Below, piece after piece: positions 34,253 to 45,000 of a DNA stretch of 64,000 bases (positions are counted from its first letter, which is position 1; every line of letters starts with the position of its first letter). The notes below the pieces were generated by a model. The model was not told where the DNA came from. It did not search any database and saw nothing but the letters and a program-made list of their open reading frames with translations. Both the position numbers and the translations under genes were made by a program. This DNA comes from Azolla caroliniana (lineage: Eukaryota; Polypodiophyta), in the NCBI GenBank assembly GCA_043228905.1, contig JBHGNT010000004.1, positions 6,262,001 through 6,326,000 on the forward strand, written 5' to 3'.

Positions 34253-34511
34253 CGCGTGGATTCCACAACCACGCAATGAAGCAGCGAAGAGCCGATCTAC
34301 CACGCAAAGCCGCGAAGAAAGACACAAGCCGAAGCACAGACCGCAACTATGCACGCAAGCTGAAGCACAGACTTCCTAACTACGCACAACGCAAGCTGGA
34401 GCACGGATTCTGCAACTCCGCATAAAGCGAGTCGACGCAGACTCCGGAACGCGAGTCGAATCGGATTTCGGATACCGTCTGAAACCGACCCAACTTGAGC
34501 TTGAGGGGGCG

Positions 34512-34899
34512 TGTTGAGAATCAAGCTCAACTTGGTCTAGTGTGTGAACTCACCTTGAGAGTGAAGAGACACTCCAACGGTCAAGAGTCACCATTATGTC
34601 ACCACTTTGTATTCTAGAATTTAGCATGAGTCATAGAATCATATTCTATGACACATAACTTATGAGCTTTCACATTCCCCATGCTCCATGAGTCTTGTAG
34701 GTAATGAAGAGAGAGGGTGACTATATAAAGCACCCTCCTCCCACCTTGTATATGTTGAGTCTTTCTCCTTTGTCAATATACTTTTACCTTGCATATTCTC
34801 TGTGTTTCACTCACTCACTCACTCTCTCTCTCTCTCTTACACACACACATAACTCACATCTCTTCCGCTTCACAAGAATGCATCTCTTGATTCTTTACA
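34512..34899 (+). repeat. C1 3' LTR
   Basis: Partner of 23342-23727 with about ten substitutions and small length changes in the ACTC-rich tract. TTGAGGGGGCG stands just before it. Confidence 0.9.
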
Positions 34900-35160
34900 G
34901 CTAGCTACCTATGAAATACTGAATATGAAAAGAAAATATACAAAATGTAAAGCATGTAGTAGTAGCTTTAGTGGTATGATAATTGCTTCTTATCTTAAAC
35001 GTGCAAGGTTCAAATCTTACTTGCAACCCTCAATATGCACTGAGTGCCATCATGTCCTAGGTTTATTTATTATTATTTTCATTTTTACAAGTATTTGTGT
35101 AATGTACATGTATCCTCAATTTTTCACTTTTTCTCGCATTAAACATGCCACATCATGACA
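34900..35160 (-). repeat. X3 3' LTR, inner part
   Basis: Continues the LTR after C1 and matches 37724-37979. It ends CATCATGACA next to the purine tract (minus sense GGTGGGGGTAGA, 35161-35172). Confidence 0.85.
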
Positions 35161-35636
35161 TCTACCCCCACCAAACCGCACATCCTCCGGCATGTGCCAA
35201 GAAGGAAATGAGTGATGTGTTGGGGCCAAAGGTTGTGAACCTTCGATTTGCTCCTTTCTTGTGCCTTGCCCGCACTGTTGTTGTCCCTCCATTTTGAGCT
35301 CATCCATTCCTTCCAGCCGAACCATCGTCGCCATTTGATCCACCATATCGTTCGCTCGCACTTCCCAATGCTATGACCGGTTGTCATGGCCCCCTTCGCC
35401 CCTCCTGAGCATAACCTTTCACAATTTTTGTATGTGCTACCTTCATCCCGTCTATCTCCTTGGTCAAGAAACTTTGATACTTCATTCTTTCTCCTGCCCT
35501 GCTTGCCTTCATAAGACCTCATTTGAATGTCGATGTTGACTACCCAACGTAGTTCCTTCATGCTCATCTCGGGGTCTCTAAGAGACCATATTGCATGCCT
35601 CTCTTTCATCCATTTGTTGTGGTAAACTCTCGCGTT

Positions 35637-37259
35637 TCAGTTGACCATCATACCTTTGATCTTCATGCTAGTGTCCTCCCTCATGTTAGAAGACATGATC
35701 ACTTTCTGAGGTACACCTTTCAAATCCTCTTGGCTTGCTTGGTCGTCATTGTACATTGTCACACTTTCTTTGGCCTCTTTGTTGTGCACATCTGCTTTCG
35801 TCATTGTGCTTCGTTTGGACTCTTCATCGCACACACCGACTTCATTCTTCACTTCCTCACAGCCACCTTCCATCTCTTCGGTCTCATGTTGGCTCTTAGA
35901 CGCAACTTCCGAAGTCTCTGGAAGAAGTGTGGAGGAATCTTCTCCATGGTCCTTGCTTGTTCTTGCCATCTTCGGGCCGATGTCATTGTTTGTGACTATG
36001 TTCCCATCATGTGCATCAGCTCCAACATTCGCTTCCTTGCCGCCACCTTCCGTCGCTTGGGTCTCACGTTGATTCTCGGATGCAATTGCCCAAGTCTCTA
36101 GAACAAGTGTGGAGGATTCCATATGCCTTTGGTCGATCAACTTTGCCATGTTGTCCATAGCCACCTCCTTGATGTCGTTTTTTGTGGCTACCTTCTTAAT
36201 CATGTGGGCCTCGCACTCTTTATCTCCCTTGATCATGCATGCTTTTCTCATGCTTGCACCTTCATCCCTCGAGGTTTCAGACACGATGCGTGTTCTGAAA
36301 CAATTGTCCTCGCTTGAAGTGGCATTCGCCGTCCTCGATCCATTGGTTTCATTCTTCGTCGTTGTTTCTTTGCAAGAAGAGAAGGTTTCTTGTTCCACAA
36401 CTTCTCTTGTGGTACCATCATGGTACCGAACTTGGGCCTTCATCTTGGCCACTTCATTAACGCGCATTTGTCGGGAGGTCTCTTCTTCCTCGATCACCAT
36501 CTGCTTCAATTTTTGCTCCTTTTGAAGCTTCTCTTCAGCATCACCTTGCACCTTTAAGTTCTCAAATGCTTCTTTGATTAAGGCTTCTATGTTGAGTATT
36601 GAATCTTCCCTCTTCGAGCTTTCTTCCTTCGGTGGTGGTGTATTGCCACATCCCGTTCTCCTTTGAACATCCCTCTTGTCATTTCGTTGGCATACCCTTT
36701 TCACTTCGGCTCCATTTTCAGTGAGGCCGTTCACACCATCATCGTCCTCGAGTTGGACTCCAATGGCCGTCCTTTTCTTCCAATCAATCGACTTGACGAA
36801 CATTAAGACTTTATTCGTCCCCACCAATCCTTGTTCCCGCTCCGAGAGTTGAGTGAACCGACACTCAAACTCAATGAATGCATGCATAGTACTCTGATGG
36901 GTCTTCCTCGGTGACACCCATTGGTCGAACTTGTATAGACCTCGTCCCTTCGGCTCTTCATGATCATATGCCTCTCATAAAGCTTCTTCGAAGGACACCC
37001 ACGAATCGTGAGCTTTTTGAAGCTCTTTCATATCTTTGTAGATTGGTTCGGCCACCACTCGACAAAAGTACTCCAGCCTCATAGCTTCGTCCACACCTCT
37101 TGAATCCATCTCTCCATTGTAGACTTTTAGAAAAATTTGGACTTCGGCGCCGTTGAAATAGCTCACTCGCTCGACTACCCTCTCAACAGCTTGTTGGGCT
37201 TCATTTCGTCTTTTCCCTTCTCTCAGAAACTCCATCATCCTTTTTGACATTGCCTCCAT
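35637..37259 (-). pseudogene. X3 Gag-like gene, one in-frame stop
   Basis: From ATG at 37259 the frame reads 95 codons to a TGA at 36972-36974 and then stays open in the same frame to 35637, about 541 codons in all. N-terminal Gag domain: QAVERVVERVSYFNGAEVQIF, then VDEAMRLEYFCRVVAEPIY and AHDSWVSFEEAL. After the stop: FIEFECRFTQLSEREQGLVG, TNKVLMFVKSID and LTENGAEVKRVCQR. The C-terminal half is Glu/Lys-rich with repeats built on TLVLETWAIASENQRET and TLLPETSEVASKSQHET. These repeats match the X1 and X6 C-termini. X5 gives the uninterrupted order of the domain. There is no pol and no zinc knuckle. Confidence 0.8.
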
Positions 37260-37298
37260 GAGATATTCGCCATCTATCTTCGTCCTCCCCTGCTACTC

Positions 37299-37316
37299 TT
37301 CACGTCGGGTTCACCA
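37299..37316 (-). promoter_or_regulatory. X3 primer-binding site
   Basis: The minus strand reads TGGTGAACCCGACGTGAA, identical to the X1, X5 and X6 sites, five bases inside the LTR. Confidence 0.8.
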
Positions 37317-37321
37317 CATGA

Positions 37322-37979
37322 TGTCGTGCAGATTCGTGCGTGTGTGTGTGCTTCTCGAGCGACCATCAGGGTCTTGGACTGGGGAGGACATTCGAGGAAT
37401 TATCAAAGAGATGACGATCAATGTAAGATTGGATGAAATTTGTTCTCTTGAGAAGAAGAAAGATTGTACACTTGAGAAGTAGAAAAATATGAAGAAGATA
37501 AAGACGAATATAATTATATTGATGATAGTGGTGTTGGTGATATCACATATTGAGCCCCCCCTTACACAAGCCTTACTAGAGGCTTTTATAGGTCTCTCCA
37601 TGCTTGTGACATGCACAAAACCATGGGCTAAAACCATGGTTTTCTGCACATGGTTTTGCTTATGACATGCACAAGACCATGGGCTAAAAACCATGGTTTT
37701 GTGTACATGGTTTTGACTGTTTGCTACCTATGAAATACTGAATATGAAAAGAAAATATACAAAATGTAAAGCATGTAGTAGTAGCTTTAGTGGTATGATA
37801 ATTGCTTCTTATCTTAGACGTGCAAGGTTCAAATCTTACTTGCAATCCTAAATATGCACTGAGTGCCATCATGTCCTAGGTTTATTTATTATTATTTTCA
37901 TTTTTACAAGTATTTGTGTAATGTGCATGTATCCTCAATTTTTCACTTTTTCTCGCATTAAACACGCCACATCATGACA
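37322..37979 (-). repeat. X3 5' LTR
   Basis: Minus sense TGTCATGATGTGGC to CTGCACGACA. Near 37620-37700 it holds several ACCATGG/CCATGGG inverted motifs that could fold. It also preserves the empty target of C1 at 37724-37728. Confidence 0.9.
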
Positions 37980-39065
37980 CCGTTCTCCTTCATGTGGATC
38001 TTCATCAGCACGAACTCTTAATCTTCTACTCTCTCTCGGATCTAGTGGTACCTCCACTGGATATGTTTCGTCCGAGAATGGTAGGTCGCGTTCTTTGGAA
38101 GGTGGATGGCACTTTGACTGTTGCAGTAGAGCCAATATTCCTCATGTTGGATGGCACTTTGACTGTCGCAGTAGAGCCAATATTCCTCATGTTGCCAATA
38201 TTGACTATCGTAGTAGAGCCAATATTCCTCATGTTGCTCTCCGATGAAGTCCTTCATCCAGATTATCTCCTTGCCAGCCTCTACAACTACCATGTACTCC
38301 GCCTCCGTGGTTGACAATGCAACTGTCTTCAGCAGCCTTGACCGCCACAAAACAGTTCCCCCTGCATAAGTCATGACATACCCAGATGTAGACCGGCTGG
38401 TATCCGCATTAGTCGACATATCTGAATCCGTGAATCCGTCAAGTTGGGGATTACTAGAGCCAAACCGGAGGCACATACTCGAAGTGCCTTTCAGATATCG
38501 AAGTATCCACTTGACCGCGTTCCAATGCTCTTTGTTGAGATTGCTTATGAACCGGCTCACCACTCCAACTGCATATCCGATATCCGGCCGGGTACATACC
38601 ATCGTGTACATCAAGCTCCCAATGGCAGAGGCATATGGTATGTTCATCATATCCTTCTTCTCCGCCTTTGTCCTCGGGCTTTGTTTTTCGGATAGCTTGC
38701 AGTTTGCCGGAAGTGTCGACCCGACCAGTTTCGCCTCCGACATGTTGAACCGTTGAAGCACCTTTGTCACATACTTCTCCTGTGACAGCCACAACAGCTT
38801 CTTCCACCGGTCTCGGATGATGTGCATTCCCAATATCTGTCTTGCCGGCCCCGAGTCTCTCATTGAGAAGGTCTGGTTTAGAGTCTTCTTCAGCATCCGA
38901 ATCTTGCCTTGGTCTCGTCCGACGATCAACATATCATCCACATATAGGAGGAGTATTAGGAAATCTCCTCCATCAAATTTCTTCACAAACACGCAGTGAT
39001 TGGCCTGTGTCTTTTGGTACCCTTGGTCGGTCATGAAGGAGTCGAACTTCCGATACCATTGCCGG
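37980..39065 (-). pseudogene. C3 pol: reverse transcriptase end and RNase H, with a triplicated motif
   Basis: Read on the minus strand from X5: RQWYRKFDSFMTDQGYQKTQ, CVFVKKF, LLLYVDDMLIVGRDQGKIRM, then RNase H (LDGFTDSDMSTNADTSRSTS, LSTTEAEYMVVVEAGKEIIW) and finally the end of the tether, cut by X3. The frame is open for 363 codons. Between 38104 and 38236 the segment encoding HEEYWLYCDSQSA occurs three times in frame (units of about 42-46 bp), so one catalytic block of RNase H is triplicated. Confidence 0.85.
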
Positions 39066-39781
39066 TGTCGTGAAGAAAACCGCCCACAAGAGGAATCGGA
39101 GGAACAAGGCGTGGGAAACGGCTCTACACACACACGCGCGCCAAGAAGTACCTAAGGACGAAGTAGGTACATACGAGGATCCTAGGTGGGCAGATTCGGT
39201 TGGTATGCAGTTAATGCCAAACGGCCGCTTGACGGGCTATAAAAAGGAAGAGGGAGAATAGGAGAAAGACATCTTCCGCGGAGAGGACGAAGTGCTGCCG
39301 AACCGATTTCGGAGCTTCTCTCTCACTCCTGCTCTCTCTGTCTTCTGCTCCATCGCGTACCTGTGCAGGTTTCGAGGAGGCTTGCGCTGTTCCGTGGAAC
39401 GCCCCGAGTGCGTCCTGCAGCACCTCCGACCTGTTTTCCCCTTCTGTGCGTCGCGACATACAGGGGTCGGCAGCTGTTCGCCGCCCTGTTCGTTTTCGTT
39501 AGCATCTATTTTGTGCCCCACCGTGGGTTGTAATACTTTAGTCTGTTGTTTTCTTGCATTCATAAGTACTTATCTCTCGTTGTTGCGTCCATCTGTGTCG
39601 GCGTTCATTTGTGATCTCTGTTTGTTGGGCCGTGTCCCTGTGCAATCGTCGGTTCTGCGCAATCGGATCTTCGGTTCTGTGTAATCGGGTCTCTCTCTTT
39701 CTTCTCTCTCTCTCGCTCTTCGGTTCGAGACCCCCGTGGTCCCTCCTCCTTTCTACACGCAAGGGCGTAGTAACCCCGACA
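39066..39781 (+). repeat. X5 5' LTR
   Basis: Begins TGTCGTGAAGAAAACCG, ends GTAGTAACCCCGACA. TATAAAAA lies at 39238. The family-wide end block GAGACCCCCGTGGTCCC is at about 39727. The leader hairpin (GCTG with CAGC, 39386-39421) is the shorter form of the X2/X4 hairpin. Confidence 0.95.
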
Positions 39782-39784
39782 TCT

Positions 39785-39802
39785 TGGTGAACCCGACGTG
39801 AA
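39785..39802 (+). promoter_or_regulatory. X5 primer-binding site
   Basis: TGGTGAACCCGACGTGAA, four bases inside the LTR and identical to X1, X3 and X6. Confidence 0.85.
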
Positions 39803-39824
39803 AGAGGCGGCAGAAGAGTGGGAA

Positions 39825-41789
39825 ATGAAAGGGGCGGATCTTGCAGAGGCCATGGCTTCGGCCGTGGATCGGATAGTAAGCGCGCGCGAGGGCACCGGCG
39901 CCCTCGATAGAGCTATTGAGGCGGTCGTCGGAACGATCGGTCGATTCACCGGAAAAGATGCCACGAAGTACCTGGCGTCCTACGGTGCAGAAATGTTAAT
40001 GCGGGACATTCCGGAAGACAGGCGTCTTGCCGGTTTTCCCCAAGTGGCGATGCCGAGCATCCACTCGGAGGTGCTCGAGGTGCGGGCGGAGAGCCGTACC
40101 TGGGAGGAGTTCGAAGGTCGGCTCCTGGAAAAATACGGACTGGACGACGCGCTCCGGCTTTCGAAGCGAAGCTTCATGGAGTGGGTGGAGTCTCCCGGGA
40201 AAGGAAGGAATGCGTCGGCACTCCTCCGGGAGTTCGAGGAGAACTTCGCGCGCCTTTCGGCGCTTGACAGGATGGTCCTGGATACAAGCCGGGTCCTGCT
40301 GTTCGTCAAATCGGTTGACGAGAGGGATCGGAGTCACGTGGGCGCCCTGCTAGAAACCGAAGATGGGCTGACAGCCGACTGGGCGGCGGTCAAGAGAGCC
40401 TGCGGCCGTTTCGACAAACGGCGAGAATGGGAGGATGACAGAGCAACCGGGTCGGGCTCAGTCGCGGCGAGGAAACTCGAGCCGGCGCAGCCGGTGCGAA
40501 GGGAAGAGACTCGGGAGTGGCTGGAATCCGGTTCGGCTCCGACCGGCATGATCGGAGGCTCGACTGGGGGAGCTGCGTTGGAGGAACTGACGAGGGCGAT
40601 AAAAGACCTCCAAATCGCACAAGCCCGCAGAGAAGGCGGAGGACCTGCTCGTGACCGACGGCCGGCGGCAGGGAACAGGTGCATGTGGTGCGACGGGGTC
40701 GGCCACATCCGAAAAGACTGCGGCGATTTCGCAGAGGCGCTGAGGAACCGGGTGGTGTACCTATGGGAAGGCCGGGTTCACGCCAACGACACGAGAAGGG
40801 CCCTAAACCGAAACGACGGGCGAGGCGGAATGAAGAGGTTGATGGAAGAGGCGGCGGCCCGACATGCGGAAACCGTCCACTACTCGGCGTCGGCCGGTAT
40901 TCGAGTCGGGGGCGGCGAGGCCCGGAAGGAAAGCAAAGCCGGATTCTGGCCGACGATGCTGGAAGGCCTTGCCGGTGCAGGGCTTAAAAGGGAGGAATCG
41001 GACCGTGCGGAGAAACGGGTACGGGAGATGACCGGGTGGAGCGACCCGGTCGAGGAAAAGACGGGCTTCGTGGAAGCCGCTTGCCGGAACTACGAGGCTC
41101 TGGTAGAAGAGAAGCGGGTGGGGAAACCCGGGACGACCGGGCCCTCACAACGATACGAGACCCGGTCCGGGCCACGACGGGACGAAGCCGGCGGGGCCGG
41201 TACGCAAGATAAACCCCAGAAGGGCGGGTACCGTCTGGGGACGGAGATAGAAAGAACCACGGACTTACGAAAGGTCCTGGAGGAACGGATCCTCGACAGC
41301 AAGGTGGAGCTGTCGCTACGGGAGGTGCTGGGAATCGCCAAGAAGGAGTTCCACGACTCCATCGTGGACTTGGTGAAACGGAAGAGGCTGTCAACGGAGA
41401 CAGAACCGGAAAGACCGGTGGAAGTGCGGACGACGCACCTAGACGACATGGCGCTGGGAGACGAGTGGGCGGAAAGCCACTATTCGAGACCGCACTGGGC
41501 CCGAGCGACCACGGAAACCCCGGTGAAGATCGGCGATGTCCAGGAACCGGTGATAGCTTTGGTGGACCACGGATCGGAGATCAATTTGATGTCCATGGAC
41601 TTCTATAAGAAGGGCAAATGGCCGATCAACACCAAGCACGGGTGGAAGATAAGGGCGGCGACGCGCGCCACCGAGGAACTTCACGGGGCCTGCCCGAATG
41701 TACGGGTCAAGATCGGCGATGTCGAGATAGACCAGCACTTCTTCGTGCAGGAGTCGTCATCGCACTCCGTCATACTGGGAGAACCGTAG
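39825..41789 (+). CDS. X5 Gag and protease
   Basis: The first ATG of the open frame is 39825 (the frame is open from a GTG at 39798). The Gag domain spans about residues 15-200: RAIEAVVGTIGRFTGKDATK, SRTWEEFEGRLLEKYGLDDA, LREFEENFARLSALDRMVLD, TSRVLLFVKSVDERD. It aligns with the Gag of X1, X3 and X6. A zinc knuckle CMWCDGVGHIRKDC sits at 40680-40721. Near the end is the protease core LVDHGSEINLMS (about 41560-41595); the usual D-[ST]-G-[AS] has His in second place. The frame ends at a TAG (41787-41789) in the middle of the protease flap-to-tail region: family-like sequence (RMETKVLDNGSAYARVKS) continues in the same frame, so the stop is probably a point mutation. Confidence 0.85.
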   Translation: MKGADLAEAMASAVDRIVSAREGTGALDRAIEAVVGTIGRFTGKDATKYLASYGAEMLMRDIPEDRRLAGFPQVAMPSIHSEVLEVRAESRTWEEFEGRLLEKYGLDDALRLSKRSFMEWVESPGKGRNASALLREFEENFARLSALDRMVLDTSRVLLFVKSVDERDRSHVGALLETEDGLTADWAAVKRACGRFDKRREWEDDRATGSGSVAARKLEPAQPVRREETREWLESGSAPTGMIGGSTGGAALEELTRAIKDLQIAQARREGGGPARDRRPAAGNRCMWCDGVGHIRKDCGDFAEALRNRVVYLWEGRVHANDTRRALNRNDGRGGMKRLMEEAAARHAETVHYSASAGIRVGGGEARKESKAGFWPTMLEGLAGAGLKREESDRAEKRVREMTGWSDPVEEKTGFVEAACRNYEALVEEKRVGKPGTTGPSQRYETRSGPRRDEAGGAGTQDKPQKGGYRLGTEIERTTDLRKVLEERILDSKVELSLREVLGIAKKEFHDSIVDLVKRKRLSTETEPERPVEVRTTHLDDMALGDEWAESHYSRPHWARATTETPVKIGDVQEPVIALVDHGSEINLMSMDFYKKGKWPINTKHGWKIRAATRATEELHGACPNVRVKIGDVEIDQHFFVQESSSHSVILGEP

Positions 41790-42055
41790 ATCACGGCGGC
41801 TCGAATGGAGACCAAGGTGCTGGACAACGGTTCGGCCTATGCGCGGGTCAAGAGCCAGGACGGGCGCCATTCGGTCCAGTTTTTGACGGTTAGGCCGAAC
41901 CACGAGCGTAACCGCGACTCCCTCGGTTCCGATAACCGAGAGGATTTTTAGAGAGGGCTGCCAAGGCGTGGGGCCGCGACAGTCCGGACACCCCGGGAAA
42001 ACCCCACACCTGTACGATAAAACCGAAGAAACCTTGTACCATAGGTAGGGAATTT

Positions 42056-45000
42056 TTGTTCTCCGACAGCGGAGCGTGTACGATAGTCGGCATCGGCGGC
42101 CGAGAGAAGACAAAGGCGGAGGGGAGACTTCGAGCGTGCGGAGTTCTCGGCCCGGACGAGGAAATCAACGGAGCCGTGGAGGCGGTCTCATTCGACGACA
42201 CCTTGGGAATGCTGGGAAAGGTAGTCGAAGAAGGCCTTAACGAAGACCGGACGATACCGGTGTGTTCCGAGGAGATGTACGAAGTCATCGCGGACTTCGG
42301 TCGAGGGCTCGAGTCAGTTCGGACGGCCCACGTAAGCACCAAGTACAAGACTGTGGACCGGAAGGTAAGGCCAGTCGCGGCACCCTTACCGGAGGACAGC
42401 GCGTCGAGAATCAAAGGGGTTGCATCGGACCCTAGTCTACGAGATCCGGCCTGCATAGGGCACACCTTCACCGACGAGACGCTCCGAGAGCTCAAAATCG
42501 GTGGGAGCGGGTTCCTACTGCCGGCGGAGGAAGACCGGTTTCGGAGAATGCTCGGAAGGCGCGGGAAAGCCTTCGCATTCTCGCCGGAGGAAATCGGGTG
42601 CGTTGACCCGACGATCGTGGAGCCGATGGTGATATTCACGGTACCGCATGTACCATGGAATCTCAAGCCAATCCCGGTTCCGAGAGCTCACATCCCGAAG
42701 TTGATGGAGCTGCTGAGGCAGAAAGTTGATATGGGAATTCTCGAGCCGTCGAGCGCCCCATATTCGAATCGATGGTTTACCGTACCGAAGAAAAACGGTT
42801 CGTTGCGCTTCATCCAGGACCTGCAGCCGGTCAATCGAGTGACCATTCGGAACGCAGGGATCGGACCGACCATAGACGAGTTCGCGGAGGCCTTCGCCGG
42901 AAGGTCAATTTACTCGGTCGGGGATCAATACTCAGGGTACGACCAGTTCCAGCTAGCCGTGGAGAGCAGAGACATTACGACGATGCGAACTCCCCTCGGC
43001 CTAGTTCGGATGTGTACACTGCCGCAAGGAGGGACCAACTCGGTGGCCCACATGGTGAATGCGATGAACAAGGTTCTGAGGGACTGTATCCCGGACATCA
43101 CCATGCCGTTTCTGGACGACATCCCGATCAAGGGATGCCCGGTGGAAGAAAAGGACGAGACGATCGGGCCGGACGGATGCCGGCGATTCGTGGCGACGCA
43201 CATCGACGACTGCGAGAAGGTGCTGCAAAGGCTAGAGGATGCGAGACTCACCTTCTCCGGGGAGAAGTCGGCCTTCGGGCAGTCAGAAATCATGGTGGTC
43301 GGACACCTGTGCGGACCATATGGCCGGAAACCGTCTCCGGCAAAGGTAGAAGCCATCTCCGCGATGAAGCCCGACTGCAGCTCGGTCACGGAAGTACGGA
43401 GATTCCTGGGGGCATGCGCGTTCTACCACATATGGATCCCGCATTACGCACACGTCGCGGAGCCACTGTACGGGTTGCTGAAAAAGGGGCGAAGGTTCGA
43501 ATGGCTAGACGAGCACGCGGCATCGGTCCGGAAGCTGAAAGAGGCCCTTGCAGCGGCACCGGCACTCCGGAAGGCGGTATACGGGAAGGGTACCCCGGTA
43601 TTCATAACGGTGGATACCAGTCCGACCGGGATCGGATGGGTCGTGAACCAGGAAGACGAGGACGGCAATCGGTTTCCGATCCGATTCGGCGCGAAAGTCC
43701 TCAGTGAACGGCAGCGAGGATACGCCCAGGTTAAACGCGAACTCTGGGGTATTGTTTCGGCGGTTAAGGCCGACAAAGACTACCTGATAGGGACAGAAGT
43801 GATCATCGAGACGGATTGCCTGCCGATTCTCGGTATGGTTTCCGGATGCGCGACTCCGGACCTGGCGATGCTCAGGTGGATAGCGTACATCAAGTCCCTG
43901 GACCCGGAAATACGACACATTTCCGGGAAAGACAACGCCATGGCCGACATGCTTTCGAGGGCGAGGTTCGACGACGAGGGCGGCATGGTTTCGGAAGACG
44001 AAGAAGTCGGCGTGGATTTCTTCGAGGCGGCACACATAACGACCGACGGAATGAGCACTCCGGCGCTTAACGAGTTCGACGCGAGCAAGTACGACGGGGA
44101 GTGGCTGCAGATCGGCGGGTTTTTGAAGACAATGACGCCTGATGCGTCATGGACGAAGGACGAGGCCAACCGGATCCGGAAGAAAGCATATCGATTCTTT
44201 CTCCGGGATGGCTACCTATGGAAGCACCCGAAGAAGAGGGACGGCGCTCCGCTCCGGGTGGTGGCGATGAAGGAAGAACAGGAGGAGCTGCTGACGGCCT
44301 ACCACGACAGCCCTTGGGCTGGACACCGTGGAACGTGGGCGACATTTGAGAAGCTGAAGGGGAAGTACTGGTGGCCGGGATTGTACCGGGACGTGCATCG
44401 GTTCGTGTCGACTTGCGAGAGTTGTCAGATGCACTCGATAGTCCGACACCGGGATGGGCTTCGCCCTACGTACCCTCCGACTATCCACTTCAAATGGATG
44501 GTAGATCTAGTGACGATGCCGATGGGGGTAGGACAGATGCGGTATCTGGTCCTAGCGCGGGAAGACCTGACGAACCAGGTGGAAGGCCGAGCCCTTCAGA
44601 ACAAGACGACCGCGGCCGTGTGTCGGTTCCTGATCGAGGACGTGATATGCCGGTACGGGTGCGTCGGGAAGATCGTGGCTGACCGGGGGGAGTTGGACGC
44701 CGAGGAGGCCGCGGAGCTGTTCGATCGGCTGGGAGTCAAACTCTCGCTCACCACTGCGTACAACCCGGAGGCGAATGGAAAGGTGGAGCGCGGACACGGG
44801 CCGATCGTTAAAGCGCTGGTTCGGGCATGCGGAGGCCAAGTCGGTAACTGGCCGCGACTTCTACCTTATGCTTTGTGGGCAGACCGGACCACGCACAGTT
44901 CGGTAACCGGGTACATGCCGACGGAGCTCATGTTCGGCCAGAAGCCGATCATGCCGATTGAACGGACGATCTCCTCGTGGGCAACGGTCGACTGGAGGGA

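Larger units (their letters stand above)
23342..34899 (+). mobile_element. C1: copia element inserted in the X3 LTR, carrying X4
   Basis: LTRs at 23342-23727 and 34512-34899 flank a tRNA-Met primer site, gag, protease, integrase, reverse transcriptase and RNase H (copia order) and a TTGAGGGGGCG purine tract. The coding region has several stops and frameshifts, and X4 sits inside the reverse transcriptase. Flanking bases are TCTAC on the left and GCTAG on the right, against an empty-site GCTAC at 37724-37728 in the sister LTR, so the duplication is imperfect. LTRs differ at roughly ten positions. Confidence 0.9.
22938..37979 (-). mobile_element. X3: gag-only LTR retrotransposon inserted in C3, carrying C1
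   Basis: The right LTR (22 bp longer signals aside, 658 bp: 37322-37979) is intact. The left LTR is split by C1 into 22938-23341 and 34900-35160. Between them lie a purine tract, one gag-like gene and the 18-nt primer-binding site; there is no pol. CCGT stands on both sides (22934-22937 and 37980-37983). The target lies in the C3 pol codons for Glu-Asn-Gly. Confidence 0.9.

Noticed and set aside
39785-39802. tRNA-like sequence at primer sites
   Set aside because: Only the 18-nt complement of a tRNA 3' end is present; no cloverleaf can be drawn around it or the other primer sites.
43001-43707. Overlapping plus-strand frame inside X5 pol (42772-43707)
   Set aside because: Alternative frame of the reverse transcriptase region; Gly/Arg-rich without motifs.
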